Positions 1-9,101 of a stretch of DNA of 35,212 bases are shown one piece after another (within the stretch, counting starts at the first letter, position 1; every line of letters begins with the position of its first letter). Origin of the DNA: Gemmatimonadota bacterium. Its GTDB lineage: Bacteria; Gemmatimonadota; Gemmatimonadetes; Gemmatimonadales; Gemmatimonadaceae. The DNA is taken from assembly GCA_947461225.1 (NCBI GenBank), contig CANHJV010000021.1, positions 1-35,212 on the forward strand. The letters run 5' to 3'. The translations under genes were made by a program, and so were the position numbers. The notes beneath the pieces were generated by a model. The model was given only the letters and a program-made list of their open reading frames with translations. It made no database searches and was not told where the DNA came from.

Positions 1-1
1 A

Positions 2-649
2 GTGGTGCTGGTAACGGCGCACTACGATCACATCGGCATCCGTGAGCCGGTTGATGGCGACTCGATCAACAACGGCGCCGACGACGATGCCTCGGGCAAC
101 GTGGCGCTCATCGAAATGGCGAAGGCGCTTATGAAAGGCCCGCGCCCGAAGCGCACGATTCTGTTCATGTCGATCACGGGCGAAGAAGTGGGTGGCTTCG
201 GCACCAGTTGGTACATCCGCCACCCGTTGCTGCCCCTCGAGCGCACGGTAGTCGATCTCAACGTGGAGATGATTGCGCATGCCGATTCGCTCGCCGGCGG
301 ATTCGGCAAGGCGTGGCTGACGGGCTATGAGCGCTCCACGCTGGGCGATTTGCTCTCGGACAACGGGATCCCGCTCGTGCCCGATCCGCGGCCTGGGCAA
401 AACTTCTTCTCACGCAGTGACAACGTGGCGTTTGCGCGCATCGGCATCCCCGCCCACTCGCTGTCGTCGTACAACCTCGTGACCCCGTACCATTCACCGA
501 AGGACGAGGCGTCGATCGTGAATGTTGAACACATGGCGCAGGTGATCACCGCCACCACGAAAGCGGTGCGGCTGCTGTCCGATGGCCCCAAGCCTACGTG
601 GCATCCCGGCGGTCGTCCTGACGCGCCAGCCCCGCGGCCGCCGCGATAA
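2..649 (+). CDS. M28-family zinc aminopeptidase/metallopeptidase, C-terminal part (5' end outside window)
   Basis: This is the C-terminal 215 residues of a di-zinc exopeptidase-like protein; the reading frame is open to the left edge, so the real start and any signal peptide lie outside the window. Visible M28 features, in order, are HYDH (first zinc ligand), NGADDDASG (bridging Asp), ITGEEVGG (catalytic Glu pair), NVEMI (Asp/Glu ligand region) and YHSPKDE near the C-terminus (last His ligand), so the active site looks complete. The tail is a low-complexity Pro/Arg/Ala segment. Family members release N-terminal amino acids from peptides and are usually periplasmic or secreted; the exact substrate cannot be read from sequence. 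It converges on the minus-strand DUF1501 gene, and the two share a hairpin terminator. Confidence 0.88.
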   Translation: MVLVTAHYDHIGIREPVDGDSINNGADDDASGNVALIEMAKALMKGPRPKRTILFMSITGEEVGGFGTSWYIRHPLLPLERTVVDLNVEMIAHADSLAGGFGKAWLTGYERSTLGDLLSDNGIPLVPDPRPGQNFFSRSDNVAFARIGIPAHSLSSYNLVTPYHSPKDEASIVNVEHMAQVITATTKAVRLLSDGPKPTWHPGGRPDAPAPRPPR

Positions 650-686
650 CGCCGCGATAACGGCGCGATAACGGAGCGAAAACGAC
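643..686. repeat. Four tandem copies of an 11-base unit
   Basis: Four consecutive 11-mers of the form gcgataacgNN start at 643, 654, 665 and 676; the last reads gcgaaaacgac. The first copy contains the TAA stop of the M28 peptidase gene, and copies 2 and 3 repeat the same TAA. The array gives no obvious protein extension and may be a slippage product. Confidence 0.75.
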
Positions 687-758
687 GCGCACGCGTTTCT
701 CCGCATACGCCGGCATCGTGCTGCTCGCGGCCTGTAGTGAAGCGGGGCAGCACGATGC

Positions 759-795
759 ACGAAGGGCGCAACCGGTGATCGGTTACGCCCTTCGT
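759..795. terminator. Bidirectional hairpin terminator between convergent genes
   Basis: A 10-bp perfect stem (acgaagggcg / cgcccttcgt) continues after one mismatch into a 5-bp stem (aaccg / cggtt) around a 5-base loop (gtgat). It sits between the stop of the plus-strand M28 peptidase and the stop of the minus-strand DUF1501 gene, the expected position for a shared terminator. Neither side has a good T-tract, so termination efficiency is uncertain. Confidence 0.7.
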
Positions 796-817
796 CGCGA
801 ACGTTACCGCCGTCGCG

Positions 818-2128
818 CTATGCTTTCGTGACGTTCCGGAAGCGCGGCGTGTAGTCGGGAAAGATGACTGACAAGTTGTTGTTGCCGAGTCGGTTCTGCA
901 CGATTTCAGCAAAGATGTCGCGATGGTCGAGCGTCACGCGCAGATCTTGTCCGTTCTCGAGATTTTCCCGCGCCAGTCCTGGCCAGCCGTTGGTGAGCAC
1001 ACGACCACCATTGATCTTCTTGCCCATCGCGAACGCCACGTTGCCACGGCCGTGATCGGTACCGCGGTTGCCGTTCTCGCGGGCATTGCGGCCGAACTCG
1101 GAGATCACGACCACCGTGACGCCGTACGAGGTCGTCCCCTGAATGAGGTCGGCGTGGAATGCCGCGAGGGAATTGGCCAGGTCGAGCATTCGGCCGTGCA
1201 TGTAGCCGCCGTCGAGCGTGGCCACCGGCCCTTGCGTCGCGTGCGTGTCCCAGCCGCCGTTGAAGGCGTGGATGGCTTCGACGCCCACGTCGGCCTTGAT
1301 CAGCGCCGCTGTGGAGCGCAGCGCCTGTCCGAATCCGCTGGTCGGGTACACCGCGCCGTTCGCGGCGGCGTATCCGGCAAAGTTGATCCGCTGCAGCAGG
1401 GCAATCGTGTTGGTCGCGTCCAGCGCATTCGACGAGACCGGATTGACGGCGCCGCCATGATTCGCCGCCAGCCATTGCGCCCGTGCCGTCGATGTGGTGC
1501 CGCTGCCGCCGATCGTGAAATTGGCGGGATTCGGAATCGGCAACGACTTCGGCGCGCCGGACAGCGTTTGTGGGAGGCCAGCGGTGAAACTCAGACCACG
1601 CAGTGGGGCGTCGGCGCGCAGCGGCGCACTCGTCGCCAGATGCCGGCCAAGCCAGCCACCATTGATGCGCGCGTCACGCGGCTTGCCCACCTCGATGTAC
1701 CGCTGCGCATCGAAGTGCGAACGGGAGTTGTCGACCGATCCCGTCGCGTGGGCGACCAGCAGGTCGCCGTTGGTGTACGCCGGCATCAACGGCGCCATCC
1801 CGGGCGAAAACCCGAAGAAGTTGTCGAGGGCGACCGCCTTCGGTCCGGTACCAGCCGCGTCGGGACGGGCGACCGCGATGTTCGGCCGACCCGTGTAGTA
1901 GTCAGGGTCACCGAACGGCACCACCAGCGACATGCCGTCGATGCCGCCGCTGAGGAACACCGACACAATGATGTCGCGGCTGCCGTTCGAGGTCTGCGCC
2001 AGCACGACTTTGGGAAGCCAGGTGGGGAGCAGCGCGCTCACACCCACGCCACCGGCCAACGTCAGGAAATCGCGACGCGCCAGCTGCTGGTATTCCTGGC
2101 ACCCGCCTTCGGTCGATTCATCACTCAT
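818..2128 (-). CDS. DUF1501 family protein, Tat-exported
   Basis: This is a 436-residue protein with a twin-arginine signal near the N-terminus (ARRDFLTLAGG, residues 17-27) followed by a hydrophobic stretch. The start chosen is the ATG at 2128, 31 bases after the upstream DUF1800 stop; the frame stays open further upstream, but that would overlap DUF1800 and displace the Tat signal. The core carries the alkaline-phosphatase-superfamily-like motif EFGRN...GTDHGRG typical of DUF1501. Family members are exported, folded cytoplasmically before Tat transport, and commonly encoded next to DUF1800 proteins; their biochemical role is not established. The neighbouring DUF1800 gene is upstream on the same strand, so the two are very likely co-transcribed and may act together in the periplasm or on the cell surface. 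Confidence 0.88.
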   Translation of the reverse strand: MSDESTEGGCQEYQQLARRDFLTLAGGVGVSALLPTWLPKVVLAQTSNGSRDIIVSVFLSGGIDGMSLVVPFGDPDYYTGRPNIAVARPDAAGTGPKAVALDNFFGFSPGMAPLMPAYTNGDLLVAHATGSVDNSRSHFDAQRYIEVGKPRDARINGGWLGRHLATSAPLRADAPLRGLSFTAGLPQTLSGAPKSLPIPNPANFTIGGSGTTSTARAQWLAANHGGAVNPVSSNALDATNTIALLQRINFAGYAAANGAVYPTSGFGQALRSTAALIKADVGVEAIHAFNGGWDTHATQGPVATLDGGYMHGRMLDLANSLAAFHADLIQGTTSYGVTVVVISEFGRNARENGNRGTDHGRGNVAFAMGKKINGGRVLTNGWPGLARENLENGQDLRVTLDHRDIFAEIVQNRLGNNNLSVIFPDYTPRFRNVTKA

Positions 2129-2159
2129 ACGGCGACTCGGCTCACGTGGAAAGAGGGCA

Positions 2160-3716
2160 TCAGAACCACTGGTACTCCTGCGCACTGCCGGCCAGCGAGA
2201 TCGCTTCGCGCACCATCGCGTCGTTGTAGGTGCCACTACGCAGGTACGCGAGCAGCTGCATCCGCAGCGCGGGCGGGAGCTCCCCGCCGAACATTCGCGT
2301 CGCGATTTGCGCCACCACGCCGTCGGCGGTGTCGGGCACGCGGAAGGGCATCGAATCCACGCGGGTGGTGGTCGTGCTGACTTGCGTGGACAGATACTGC
2401 ATGTACGACCAGCGCGTGATCACCAGCCCGCTCCACCAGTCCACGCGATCGGGATAGCCGTTGGGCTGTTCCCACATGAACACGGGCATGCCCATCTGGT
2501 CGGCGCGCTGACGGGCCGCGCGGATATTGACCACTTCGGCGTTCATGCCGCGCATCGCGGAAATCGCGAGATGAAACGGACGCTTGTACTTCGCCGGTGC
2601 CGCCATGAGGTTCTTGCCCGACAGGATCGTGCGGATCATGGCCTTGATGTCGCCGCCGGTCGCCATGTATGTCGCCGCAGTGGCATCCACCACGGCCTGC
2701 GGCGGCTCGTACGCCAGCAGCCAGCGGGCCATCTTGAGCGAGATGTACGCCGCCGTGCTCGGGTGCACGACCAGCATCTGGATGGCCGCGTCGCCCTCTG
2801 CCTTCATCTGCGCGTCCGTCGCCGTCGCCGGCATGGCCGGGAACGTGACGCCCAGGAACGTCTTCGCATTGCGATCGTGAAAATTCCGATTGAACGCAAA
2901 GGTCCCCGCGCCGGCCGTGGTCCAGCCGGTCAGAATCCGCGAGAGTTCCGCCACGTCGGTCTGCGAGTAGCCGCCATCCACGCCGAGCGTGTGCAGCTCC
3001 ATGATCTCGCGCGCGTAGTTCTGGTTCGGCGTCGGCGTGCGACTCAGGTTCTGGTCGAGATACCGGAGCATCGCGGCGCTCTCCGAAGTCGCGCGCAGCA
3101 GCGCGGGGAACGTCCCCAACGCATTCGCCCGGATCACATCGCGATCGTCCACCAGCTTGAGGTAGCCGACCTTGTTCAGGCTGATCGTGAAGTGGTCGGT
3201 CCAGAAATCCACCATCCGCTCGCGGAGCTGCGCCTTGGAGAACGTCGCGCGATACCACGTGGCATCGGCCAGCTGGTTGTTGACCTCGTTGAAATCCTGC
3301 GTGGCCAACATCGCCAGTGGCATCTGCGTCATCGGCAGTCGCGAGGCAATGATGGTCTCGATCGCGCTGTCATCGATCGCCGACGCGCGGAGATGATAGT
3401 CGAGATAGCCGGCATAACCGAGGCGACGGGCCAGCGCGACTTCCTCGGGGTTCACTCCCATCGTAATGCGACGCACAAGCCGGAGCAGCGGATCGCGCCA
3501 CGCGGCCGATGCATCGGCCGCGCTGTTCGCCGGTTGTCCACTCGGGAACGGGCTGCTGCCGCGGCTCTTCGGGCGCTGTGCCTCGAGCGTCTGCGCGGCG
3601 GCCAGTCCCACCGCTGCCGATGCGCCAACCGCGAAAAAACGACGACGACTGGAACGTCGCTCGTCGGGGGGCGCGATCTCGCTCACGGGTTCGGGTTGCT
3701 CAGCGTTCGTCGACAT
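2160..3716 (-). CDS. DUF1800 family protein, Tat-exported
   Basis: This 518-residue protein begins with a charged N-region, a twin-arginine motif (SRRRFFAVG, residues 23-31) and a short Ala-rich hydrophobic core ending near residue 45, indicating Tat export. The body matches the DUF1800 pattern: LLRLVRRITMG near residue 80, RMVDFWTDHF, NYAREIMELHTLGVDGGYSQ and DVAELSRILTGW. These motifs define the family, but no enzymatic activity is established for it. The start is the ATG at 3716, which places the Tat motif at a normal distance. It is the first gene of a two-gene unit with the DUF1501 gene and is preceded by a candidate promoter with a perfect TTGACA box. A combined periplasmic role with the DUF1501 partner is likely but unproven. 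Confidence 0.88.
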   Translation of the reverse strand: MSTNAEQPEPVSEIAPPDERRSSRRRFFAVGASAAVGLAAAQTLEAQRPKSRGSSPFPSGQPANSAADASAAWRDPLLRLVRRITMGVNPEEVALARRLGYAGYLDYHLRASAIDDSAIETIIASRLPMTQMPLAMLATQDFNEVNNQLADATWYRATFSKAQLRERMVDFWTDHFTISLNKVGYLKLVDDRDVIRANALGTFPALLRATSESAAMLRYLDQNLSRTPTPNQNYAREIMELHTLGVDGGYSQTDVAELSRILTGWTTAGAGTFAFNRNFHDRNAKTFLGVTFPAMPATATDAQMKAEGDAAIQMLVVHPSTAAYISLKMARWLLAYEPPQAVVDATAATYMATGGDIKAMIRTILSGKNLMAAPAKYKRPFHLAISAMRGMNAEVVNIRAARQRADQMGMPVFMWEQPNGYPDRVDWWSGLVITRWSYMQYLSTQVSTTTTRVDSMPFRVPDTADGVVAQIATRMFGGELPPALRMQLLAYLRSGTYNDAMVREAISLAGSAQEYQWF

Positions 3717-3776
3717 GTCGGTCAGCGGAGGGGCGACAGGGGGGTACTGCGAAGCCGGTTTTATGGACGTCTATAA

Positions 3777-3805
3777 ATGGTCGGGTTCGGCGCCGCCGCT
3801 GTCAA
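3777..3805 (-). promoter_or_regulatory. Candidate sigma70-type promoter for the DUF1800-DUF1501 unit
   Basis: On the minus strand a perfect -35 box TTGACA (3805-3800) is followed after 17 bases by GACCAT (3782-3777). An AT-rich segment containing TATAG lies immediately downstream and could provide an alternative -10. This is one of the few AT-rich stretches in the window and lies 61 bases upstream of the DUF1800 ATG. The -10 assignment is the weak part. Confidence 0.45.
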
Positions 3806-3881
3806 CTGGAAATTTGGCCACGCCCACCCGTGTCTGGTAACGATGCCGACGCTGTGCGACGCCTGACCTGCCGTGTGACGG

Positions 3882-5195
3882 TCAGAAGCTGCTGGCGTTG
3901 ATCCCGTAAATGGCCTGGAGCAGCGCCAGCGCGACGAAGCCGACGACCCCACCGAACCCCAGAATCATGACCGGCTCGATCAGCGAGACGGCGCCCGTGA
4001 TCACCCGCTGTACCTGATCGCCGGCCGCCGTGGCCGCCCGACGGGCCAGCGGGGCCAGCGCGCCGCCCTGCTCGCCGGCTTCGAGGAGCCGAGTGGCCAG
4101 CGGAGGCAACGATCTAGAGAGGGCGCCCGAGACCGACCCCCCGTCTCGCACCACGGCTTCCGCACCGGCCATCTGCTCGGCCAGTGCGGCATTGCCCACG
4201 GTGCCGCGCGCCAGCGCCATCGCGCGCAGCAGGGGGACGCCCGACTCGAGGGCAACCGCCAGCGTGCTCAGATACCCGGCCGCCGCCTGCTCGCGCTCGA
4301 ACCGGCCGACCAGTGGCCACCCGAGGCGCGCGGCGTGCCAGCGGCGGCGTCGCCCCACCTCCTGGAGCGACTGGCGCACCGCGGCGCCGGCGAAGAGCAC
4401 GCCAATGGCCAGCAGCCAACCGAAGCGCGAGAGCAGGGTGCTGAGGGCGATCAGGAGCCGCGTACTGGCCGGGACGGTGCCGCCAGCGCCGGCAATCAGG
4501 TCGGCGAAGCGCGGCACCACGACCACCAGGATCACCAGCGTGCCCACCGTCGACGCCAGCGCCAGCACGGTCGGATAGACCAGCGCCGCGCGGACTCGGG
4601 CGCGCAGCTGACTCCGGGCCTCGAGATCGTCGGCGAGTCGCGCGAACGTGGCCGCCATGCTGCCCGATGCCTCGGCCGCAGCGAGCAGCGGGGCGTATGC
4701 CCGCGGGAGCGCCTCCACGCGGGCCGCGGATTCGGATAGCGACTCACCGCGCGTCACCGCGGTCTGGAGACCACGGAAAACCTGCTGCCAGCGCGCGTCC
4801 GTTTCGCCCGAGGCGGCGAAGGCCAGCGCGCGTTCCAGCGGCACCCCCGATTCCAGGAGGGTCGCGACCGACCGCGTCAGGATGGCCAGCGACTCCTCGC
4901 GGTCGGTGGTCCGCCGCGACAGCCGATCGAGGTACCGTGCCGGCGTCGACGATGGGGACGCCGATCCCGCCGAAATCGCCGCCGATGCGGACGCGCCTCG
5001 CGTTGGCTCGAGATCAATGACCCAGAGCGAGCGGCGACGCAGCACGTCGACCGCCGCCTCCGCCGAGACCGCATCGACCTCGCCACGCGTCATCGCCCCC
5101 CGGGCATCGGCCGCCTGATAGCGCCACCGTGTCAGGCCCGCGGGCGCGGATGCTGACGCCGATGCCTTGGCGGATGCCGACGTGCGATCGCTCAC
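3882..5195 (-). CDS. gspF: Type II secretion inner-membrane platform protein GspF
   Basis: This 437-residue polytopic protein has the two-fold repeated T2SF domain: an N-terminal segment (RWRYQAADARGAMTRGEVDA, typical of GspF), then ILTRSVATLLESGVPLERAL (first T2SF repeat) and YLSTLAVALESGVPLLRAM (second repeat). Each repeat is followed by hydrophobic segments, and the protein ends with a transmembrane helix and GINASSF. GspF is the inner-membrane core of the type II secretion and type IV pilus machines, coupling to the ATPase. The start chosen is GTG 5195, overlapping the gspE stop as GTGA; the frame is open further upstream but inside gspE. An Ala/Ser repeat (ASAKASASASAPA) follows the start. 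It is the last gene of the operon. Confidence 0.92.
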   Translation of the reverse strand: MSDRTSASAKASASASAPAGLTRWRYQAADARGAMTRGEVDAVSAEAAVDVLRRRSLWVIDLEPTRGASASAAISAGSASPSSTPARYLDRLSRRTTDREESLAILTRSVATLLESGVPLERALAFAASGETDARWQQVFRGLQTAVTRGESLSESAARVEALPRAYAPLLAAAEASGSMAATFARLADDLEARSQLRARVRAALVYPTVLALASTVGTLVILVVVVPRFADLIAGAGGTVPASTRLLIALSTLLSRFGWLLAIGVLFAGAAVRQSLQEVGRRRRWHAARLGWPLVGRFEREQAAAGYLSTLAVALESGVPLLRAMALARGTVGNAALAEQMAGAEAVVRDGGSVSGALSRSLPPLATRLLEAGEQGGALAPLARRAATAAGDQVQRVITGAVSLIEPVMILGFGGVVGFVALALLQAIYGINASSF

Positions 5196-6727
5196 GCGCC
5201 GTCGTCCTCGCTCACCATGCGCACCACTTCGTCGATCGTCGTCTCGCCCGCCGCCACGCAACGCCAGCCATCCTCGCGCAGCGACCGCACCCCGCGGGCG
5301 CGCACCATCGCCCGCAGCTCCACCAGCGACGCGCCCTGCGTGAAGGCACTGCGCAGCGCATCGTCGAGCACGAGCAACTCGGCGATCGCCACGCGGCCGC
5401 GAAATCCGGTGCCGGCGCAGTGCACACAGCCCGCGCCTTCCCGGAGCTGCGTGATCGCAGCGCCCGACGACGCCACCCGCACCCGCTCGTGTTCGGTGAG
5501 TGGGCGCCACGCCCCGCAGTGCGCACACACCCGACGCACCAACCGCTGTGCCAACACGCCCTGCAGCGTGGCGCTCAGCAGATACGGCGGCACCCCCATT
5601 TCCTGCAAGCGCGCCAAGGCCGCGGTGGCATCGGTCGTGTGCACGGTGCTCAGCACGAGGTGACCCGTGAGCGCGGCCTGCACGGCGATGTCGGCCGTCT
5701 CGGCATCGCGCAGTTCCCCAACCAGAATCACGTCGGGATCGTGACGGAGAATCGCCCGCAGTGCGTTCGGAAAGCCGAAACCGGCGCGCGTGTTCACGGG
5801 TAACTGCACGATGCCGTCGAGCCGGTATTCCACCGGGTCTTCTACGGTCACCACCTTCACGCCCGGCGTGCTGCGCTCACGCAGCGCGGCGTACAACGTC
5901 GTGGTCTTGCCTGAGCCGGTCGGCCCACTCACCAGCAGCAGCCCCGACGCGCGCTGCAACAGCGCCCGCCACTGCGTGAGCACGTCGGCGCTCAAGCCCA
6001 GTGACTCGAGCGATGACGGGTGCTCTGCATGACCACCATCTAGGAGTCGCAGCACCACGCTCTCGCCGTGCAACGCGGGCAACGTGGCAATGCGCACGTC
6101 GAGCTCACGGTCGCCCACCCGCACCCGCGCGCGGCCGTCTTGTGGCAGACGACGCTCCGCGATATCCAACCCGGCCAGCACCTTGATCCGTGAAATCACC
6201 GCCGACCGGAACTCGGCACCCAACTGCTGCGCGTCGCGTAACACGCCATCCAGTCGCATCCGCACCCGCAAGCCGTCCGGGCGCGATTCCACGTGCACAT
6301 CGCTGGCGCCCGCCCGCGACGCCTCGGCCAACATCGCGTTCACCACCTGAATCACCGGCTCGCGCGACGCAAGCGCCCGCAGGTCGTCGAGCGATTCCGT
6401 GAGCTCGCCGCGCAGCAGGTCCCCGCCGCTCGACGCGGTGTCTGTCTCCTGCGCCGCCACGCGCGGCGCCGACAGGATCGCCGCGCGGATATCGCCCGCG
6501 CCGTGCGGCACGACGCGTACATCGGCACGGAAGGCGCGCTCCAGCGCGTCCTGCACGATCGACGGGATCACCCCGTCGGCCGCGACCACGAGCGTGCCGC
6601 TGTCGAGTTCGAGCGGCAACACGGCGTGCTCCTCGAGCCAGCGGGCCGGAACACGCGCCGCCAGCGCACCGGCCGCCGCCGCCCGCAGATCACGGGCATC
6701 CCCGCTGTGGCGGGCATCCCCGATCAT
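5192..6727 (-). CDS. gspE: Type II secretion ATPase GspE
   Basis: This 511-residue secretion ATPase has all family motifs: an N-terminal GspE/PilB-type domain (residues about 15-95), Walker A GPTGSGKTT (268-276), Asp box VEDPVEY (295-301), Walker B with LVGELRDAETA (335-345), His box LTGHLVLSTVHTTDA (353-367), and a four-Cys zinc module, C401xxC404 and C434xxC437. The zinc module separates GspE/PilB from retraction ATPases such as PilT. It hydrolyses ATP in the cytoplasm to drive pseudopilus assembly through GspF and GspL. The ATG at 6727 overlaps the gspD stop as ATGA, implying translational coupling. Confidence 0.95.
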   Translation of the reverse strand: MIGDARHSGDARDLRAAAAGALAARVPARWLEEHAVLPLELDSGTLVVAADGVIPSIVQDALERAFRADVRVVPHGAGDIRAAILSAPRVAAQETDTASSGGDLLRGELTESLDDLRALASREPVIQVVNAMLAEASRAGASDVHVESRPDGLRVRMRLDGVLRDAQQLGAEFRSAVISRIKVLAGLDIAERRLPQDGRARVRVGDRELDVRIATLPALHGESVVLRLLDGGHAEHPSSLESLGLSADVLTQWRALLQRASGLLLVSGPTGSGKTTTLYAALRERSTPGVKVVTVEDPVEYRLDGIVQLPVNTRAGFGFPNALRAILRHDPDVILVGELRDAETADIAVQAALTGHLVLSTVHTTDATAALARLQEMGVPPYLLSATLQGVLAQRLVRRVCAHCGAWRPLTEHERVRVASSGAAITQLREGAGCVHCAGTGFRGRVAIAELLVLDDALRSAFTQGASLVELRAMVRARGVRSLREDGWRCVAAGETTIDEVVRMVSEDDGA

Positions 6728-8529
6728 GCGGGCGGCTTCCGGGTGAGCGGCGTGCCGTCCAGCGAGCCCGGCGACCGATCTTCCAGACGCTTCTTCACGC
6801 GCTCGCGGATGGCATCGGCATCGGCGTCGGAACGCACGAGATACGGCGTCACGAAGATCGCGAGTTCCGTGCGCTGCCGGGTGTTGGACTGCCGCCGGAA
6901 CAGCGCGCCGAGGAACGGGATGTCCTTGAGCAACGGAATCCCTTGCACGAGCGTCTGACGCGTTTCGCCGATCAGCCCCGCGATCACCACCGTCTGGCCA
7001 TCACGGAGAATCGCGCGTGTGGACGCCTCGCGCGTGGAAATCACCGGCGCGCTCTGCGCTGCGGCCACCGTCTGCGACGTGAGCGAACTGACTTCCTGCA
7101 GTAACTGCACCGAGATGTAGCCGTCGTCGTTGATCGTAGGAATGATGGACAGTTTCGTGCCCACATCCTGATACTGAATCGCGCGGTCGATCGAGATGTC
7201 GTTACCCAGTCGCGTCGAGGCCACGAATGGCACCTTGCTACCCACCAGGATCGACGCTTCGCGGTTGTTGGCGGCGATGATCTCTGGTGTCGACAGCACC
7301 CGCACATCACTGGTGGAGGCGATCGTGCGCAGCATCGTGCGCACGCCGGTGCCGTCCAGGCGCACCAATCGCAGCAGCGCCGACGTGGAGCCCGTATCGG
7401 GAATTTCGGGGTACCCGAACTGCCCCTGCACATCACCGCCGCGATTCACCGCCGACCAGTCCACACCGAACTCGGTGCCGCGACCCAGCGCGATCTCGGC
7501 CACCGTGACTTCGAACAGCACCTGCGACGGACGCGTGTCGAGCGCGTCGATCGTTTCGCGCAGCAACGGATAGTTCGGGGGCGCGGTGCGGATCACCAAG
7601 GCATTCGTGGGCGCGTTGGCGACGATGGTGGTTCGTCCCACCAGCAGCCCCGAGGCGGAATCGCGCGGTGTTCCCGCCGATGCCGCGCTGTTCGGCGCCG
7701 TGATCCCGCTGGCACCGCTCATGCCGCCTGCGCTACGTGACCGGAACGTCTCAGCTTCACGCACCCGGAACGAATCGAGTGCGCGCGACAGCGACCGATC
7801 GGACAGCGAGCCGCCCCCCGTGTTTGCCACCTGCGCGCCATAGAGTTGCCCCAACGCGCCGGCCAGGTCGTCGGCCGCCGCGTACTTGAGATTCACCACA
7901 TAGGTGCGGAGCCCCGATTCACCAGCCGGTGCGGCATCGAGCGTACGGAGCAGCTCGAGGTAGCGCGCCACGTTCGCGCCGCGATCGGTGATCAGCAACG
8001 CGTTTGAGCGCGTGACGGTCTCGATGCGTGCGCCCTTCCCCATGAGCGCGCGCAGGGCATCGGCTCCCTCGTCAGCGCGAATGGACTGCAATGGCACCAG
8101 CTGCGTCACCAAGCCGAGCGGGGGGGGATCGGGAAACGCGAAGCCGGTGCGTAGCGATCCCGTGGCCGGCGCCTTCGCCGTGGGGAGCACCTGCGCCACC
8201 GTGCCGCTCGGCACCAGCATCAGCTCGTGCGATTCCAGCAGCGACTCGAGAATGCGCTCGAGCTCCGCGGTGTTGAGCGGCGCGGGGGTCGCGAACGTCA
8301 CGCGCACATCGGGAATGTCGCTCATCAGCACGGTGCGCCCCAGCATCGTGGCGAGCGTGCGAATCACGTCGGCCAGCTTCGCGTTGGCGAAATCGAGCGT
8401 GGTGGTGCGCGACGAGGCCGCGGGGGCCTGGGCGTGCAGTGCGTGGCTGCCGACGGACAGCACCACGGGGACGAGCAGGAGGCCGAGCGCCGTGCGGCGC
8501 CAGATGCGGGGAAGCGGTAGGACGATCAC
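6724..8529 (-). CDS. gspD: Type II secretion outer-membrane secretin GspD
   Basis: This 601-residue secretin has an N-terminal signal peptide (hydrophobic core at residues 13-30, cleavage near LHAQA). It is followed by an N0-type domain (TLDFANAKLADVIRTLATMLGR), N1/N2-type repeats (residues roughly 125-330, with a Ser/Gly/Ala-rich linker around 245-290) and the C-terminal secretin domain (VLFEVTVAEIALG, VLSTPEIIAANN, VGSKVPF, QYQDVGTKLSIIPTIND, LLKDIPFLGALFR). Secretins form the outer-membrane ring through which folded substrates leave the periplasm. No lipobox is present, so assembly may need a separate pilotin, not seen here. It overlaps both neighbours by four bases (ATGA). Confidence 0.94.
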   Translation of the reverse strand: MIVLPLPRIWRRTALGLLLVPVVLSVGSHALHAQAPAASSRTTTLDFANAKLADVIRTLATMLGRTVLMSDIPDVRVTFATPAPLNTAELERILESLLESHELMLVPSGTVAQVLPTAKAPATGSLRTGFAFPDPPPLGLVTQLVPLQSIRADEGADALRALMGKGARIETVTRSNALLITDRGANVARYLELLRTLDAAPAGESGLRTYVVNLKYAAADDLAGALGQLYGAQVANTGGGSLSDRSLSRALDSFRVREAETFRSRSAGGMSGASGITAPNSAASAGTPRDSASGLLVGRTTIVANAPTNALVIRTAPPNYPLLRETIDALDTRPSQVLFEVTVAEIALGRGTEFGVDWSAVNRGGDVQGQFGYPEIPDTGSTSALLRLVRLDGTGVRTMLRTIASTSDVRVLSTPEIIAANNREASILVGSKVPFVASTRLGNDISIDRAIQYQDVGTKLSIIPTINDDGYISVQLLQEVSSLTSQTVAAAQSAPVISTREASTRAILRDGQTVVIAGLIGETRQTLVQGIPLLKDIPFLGALFRRQSNTRQRTELAIFVTPYLVRSDADADAIRERVKKRLEDRSPGSLDGTPLTRKPPA

Positions 8530-9101
8530 GGCACGTTCTCGCTGGAATCCGGCACGACGCGGGACAGGCGCAGAGTGCGCGTCCCGCTGGAACTTGAAAT
8601 CACGACGCGATCACCGGCAATACGCACCACGCGCACACCGCCGAACGATTCTCCCACCCGAAGCAGCCGCGGCGGCTCGGTCGATGCACGCAGCTGCAGC
8701 AACGCGCGCGGGGTACCGCCAATCGATACGATCCCGAACAGTTGCGGGCCGGTCTCGACCTCCGATGGCGCGAACACGCTGCCACTCGGCTCGAACGCCG
8801 ACACCGTGGGCGACACCGTCGGCGCGGGTTCCGACCCCGGTGCGACGAAGCGCGCGAGCGGTTCCTTGCGGCTGGCACTGAACGCGTTGGTGCGCACGAT
8901 CGCACGCGCCAGCGAATCGGTCGTGGCGGCGGTGCTGCTCGACGCGCGCGCGACGGCCTCACTCGGCGGGGCGATCCGCAGCGCATCCGGCGCCACCGCG
9001 GTCGATGCCGGCAACACCAGCAGGACCACCGCGATCACACCGCACACCACCGCGAACGCGTCGAGCCCCTGATGTCCGCGCCACCCGTTCGTGGCGCTCA
9101 T
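8526..9101 (-). CDS. gspC: GspC-like type II secretion inner-membrane/periplasmic connector
   Basis: This 191-residue bitopic protein has a short cytoplasmic N-terminus, one transmembrane helix (residues 13-35), a long Pro/Ser/Ala-rich periplasmic linker and a C-terminal beta-rich homology-region-like domain (GPQLFGIVSIGGTPRALLQL ... LRVGESFGGVRVVRIAGDRV). This architecture is that of GspC, which links the GspL-GspM platform to the N0 domain of GspD. The protein is shorter than classical GspC and lacks a PDZ or coiled-coil C-terminus, so PilP-like is an alternative name. Its position directly before gspD in the operon supports the GspC role. Confidence 0.75.
   Translation of the reverse strand: MSATNGWRGHQGLDAFAVVCGVIAVVLLVLPASTAVAPDALRIAPPSEAVARASSSTAATTDSLARAIVRTNAFSASRKEPLARFVAPGSEPAPTVSPTVSAFEPSGSVFAPSEVETGPQLFGIVSIGGTPRALLQLRASTEPPRLLRVGESFGGVRVVRIAGDRVVISSSSGTRTLRLSRVVPDSSENVP

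Noticed and set aside
923-3776. Long open frames on the plus strand across the DUF1501 and DUF1800 genes
   Set aside because: They are shadows of GC-rich minus-strand genes: Arg/His-rich, low-complexity, no domain, and the opposite strand has clear families with Tat signals.
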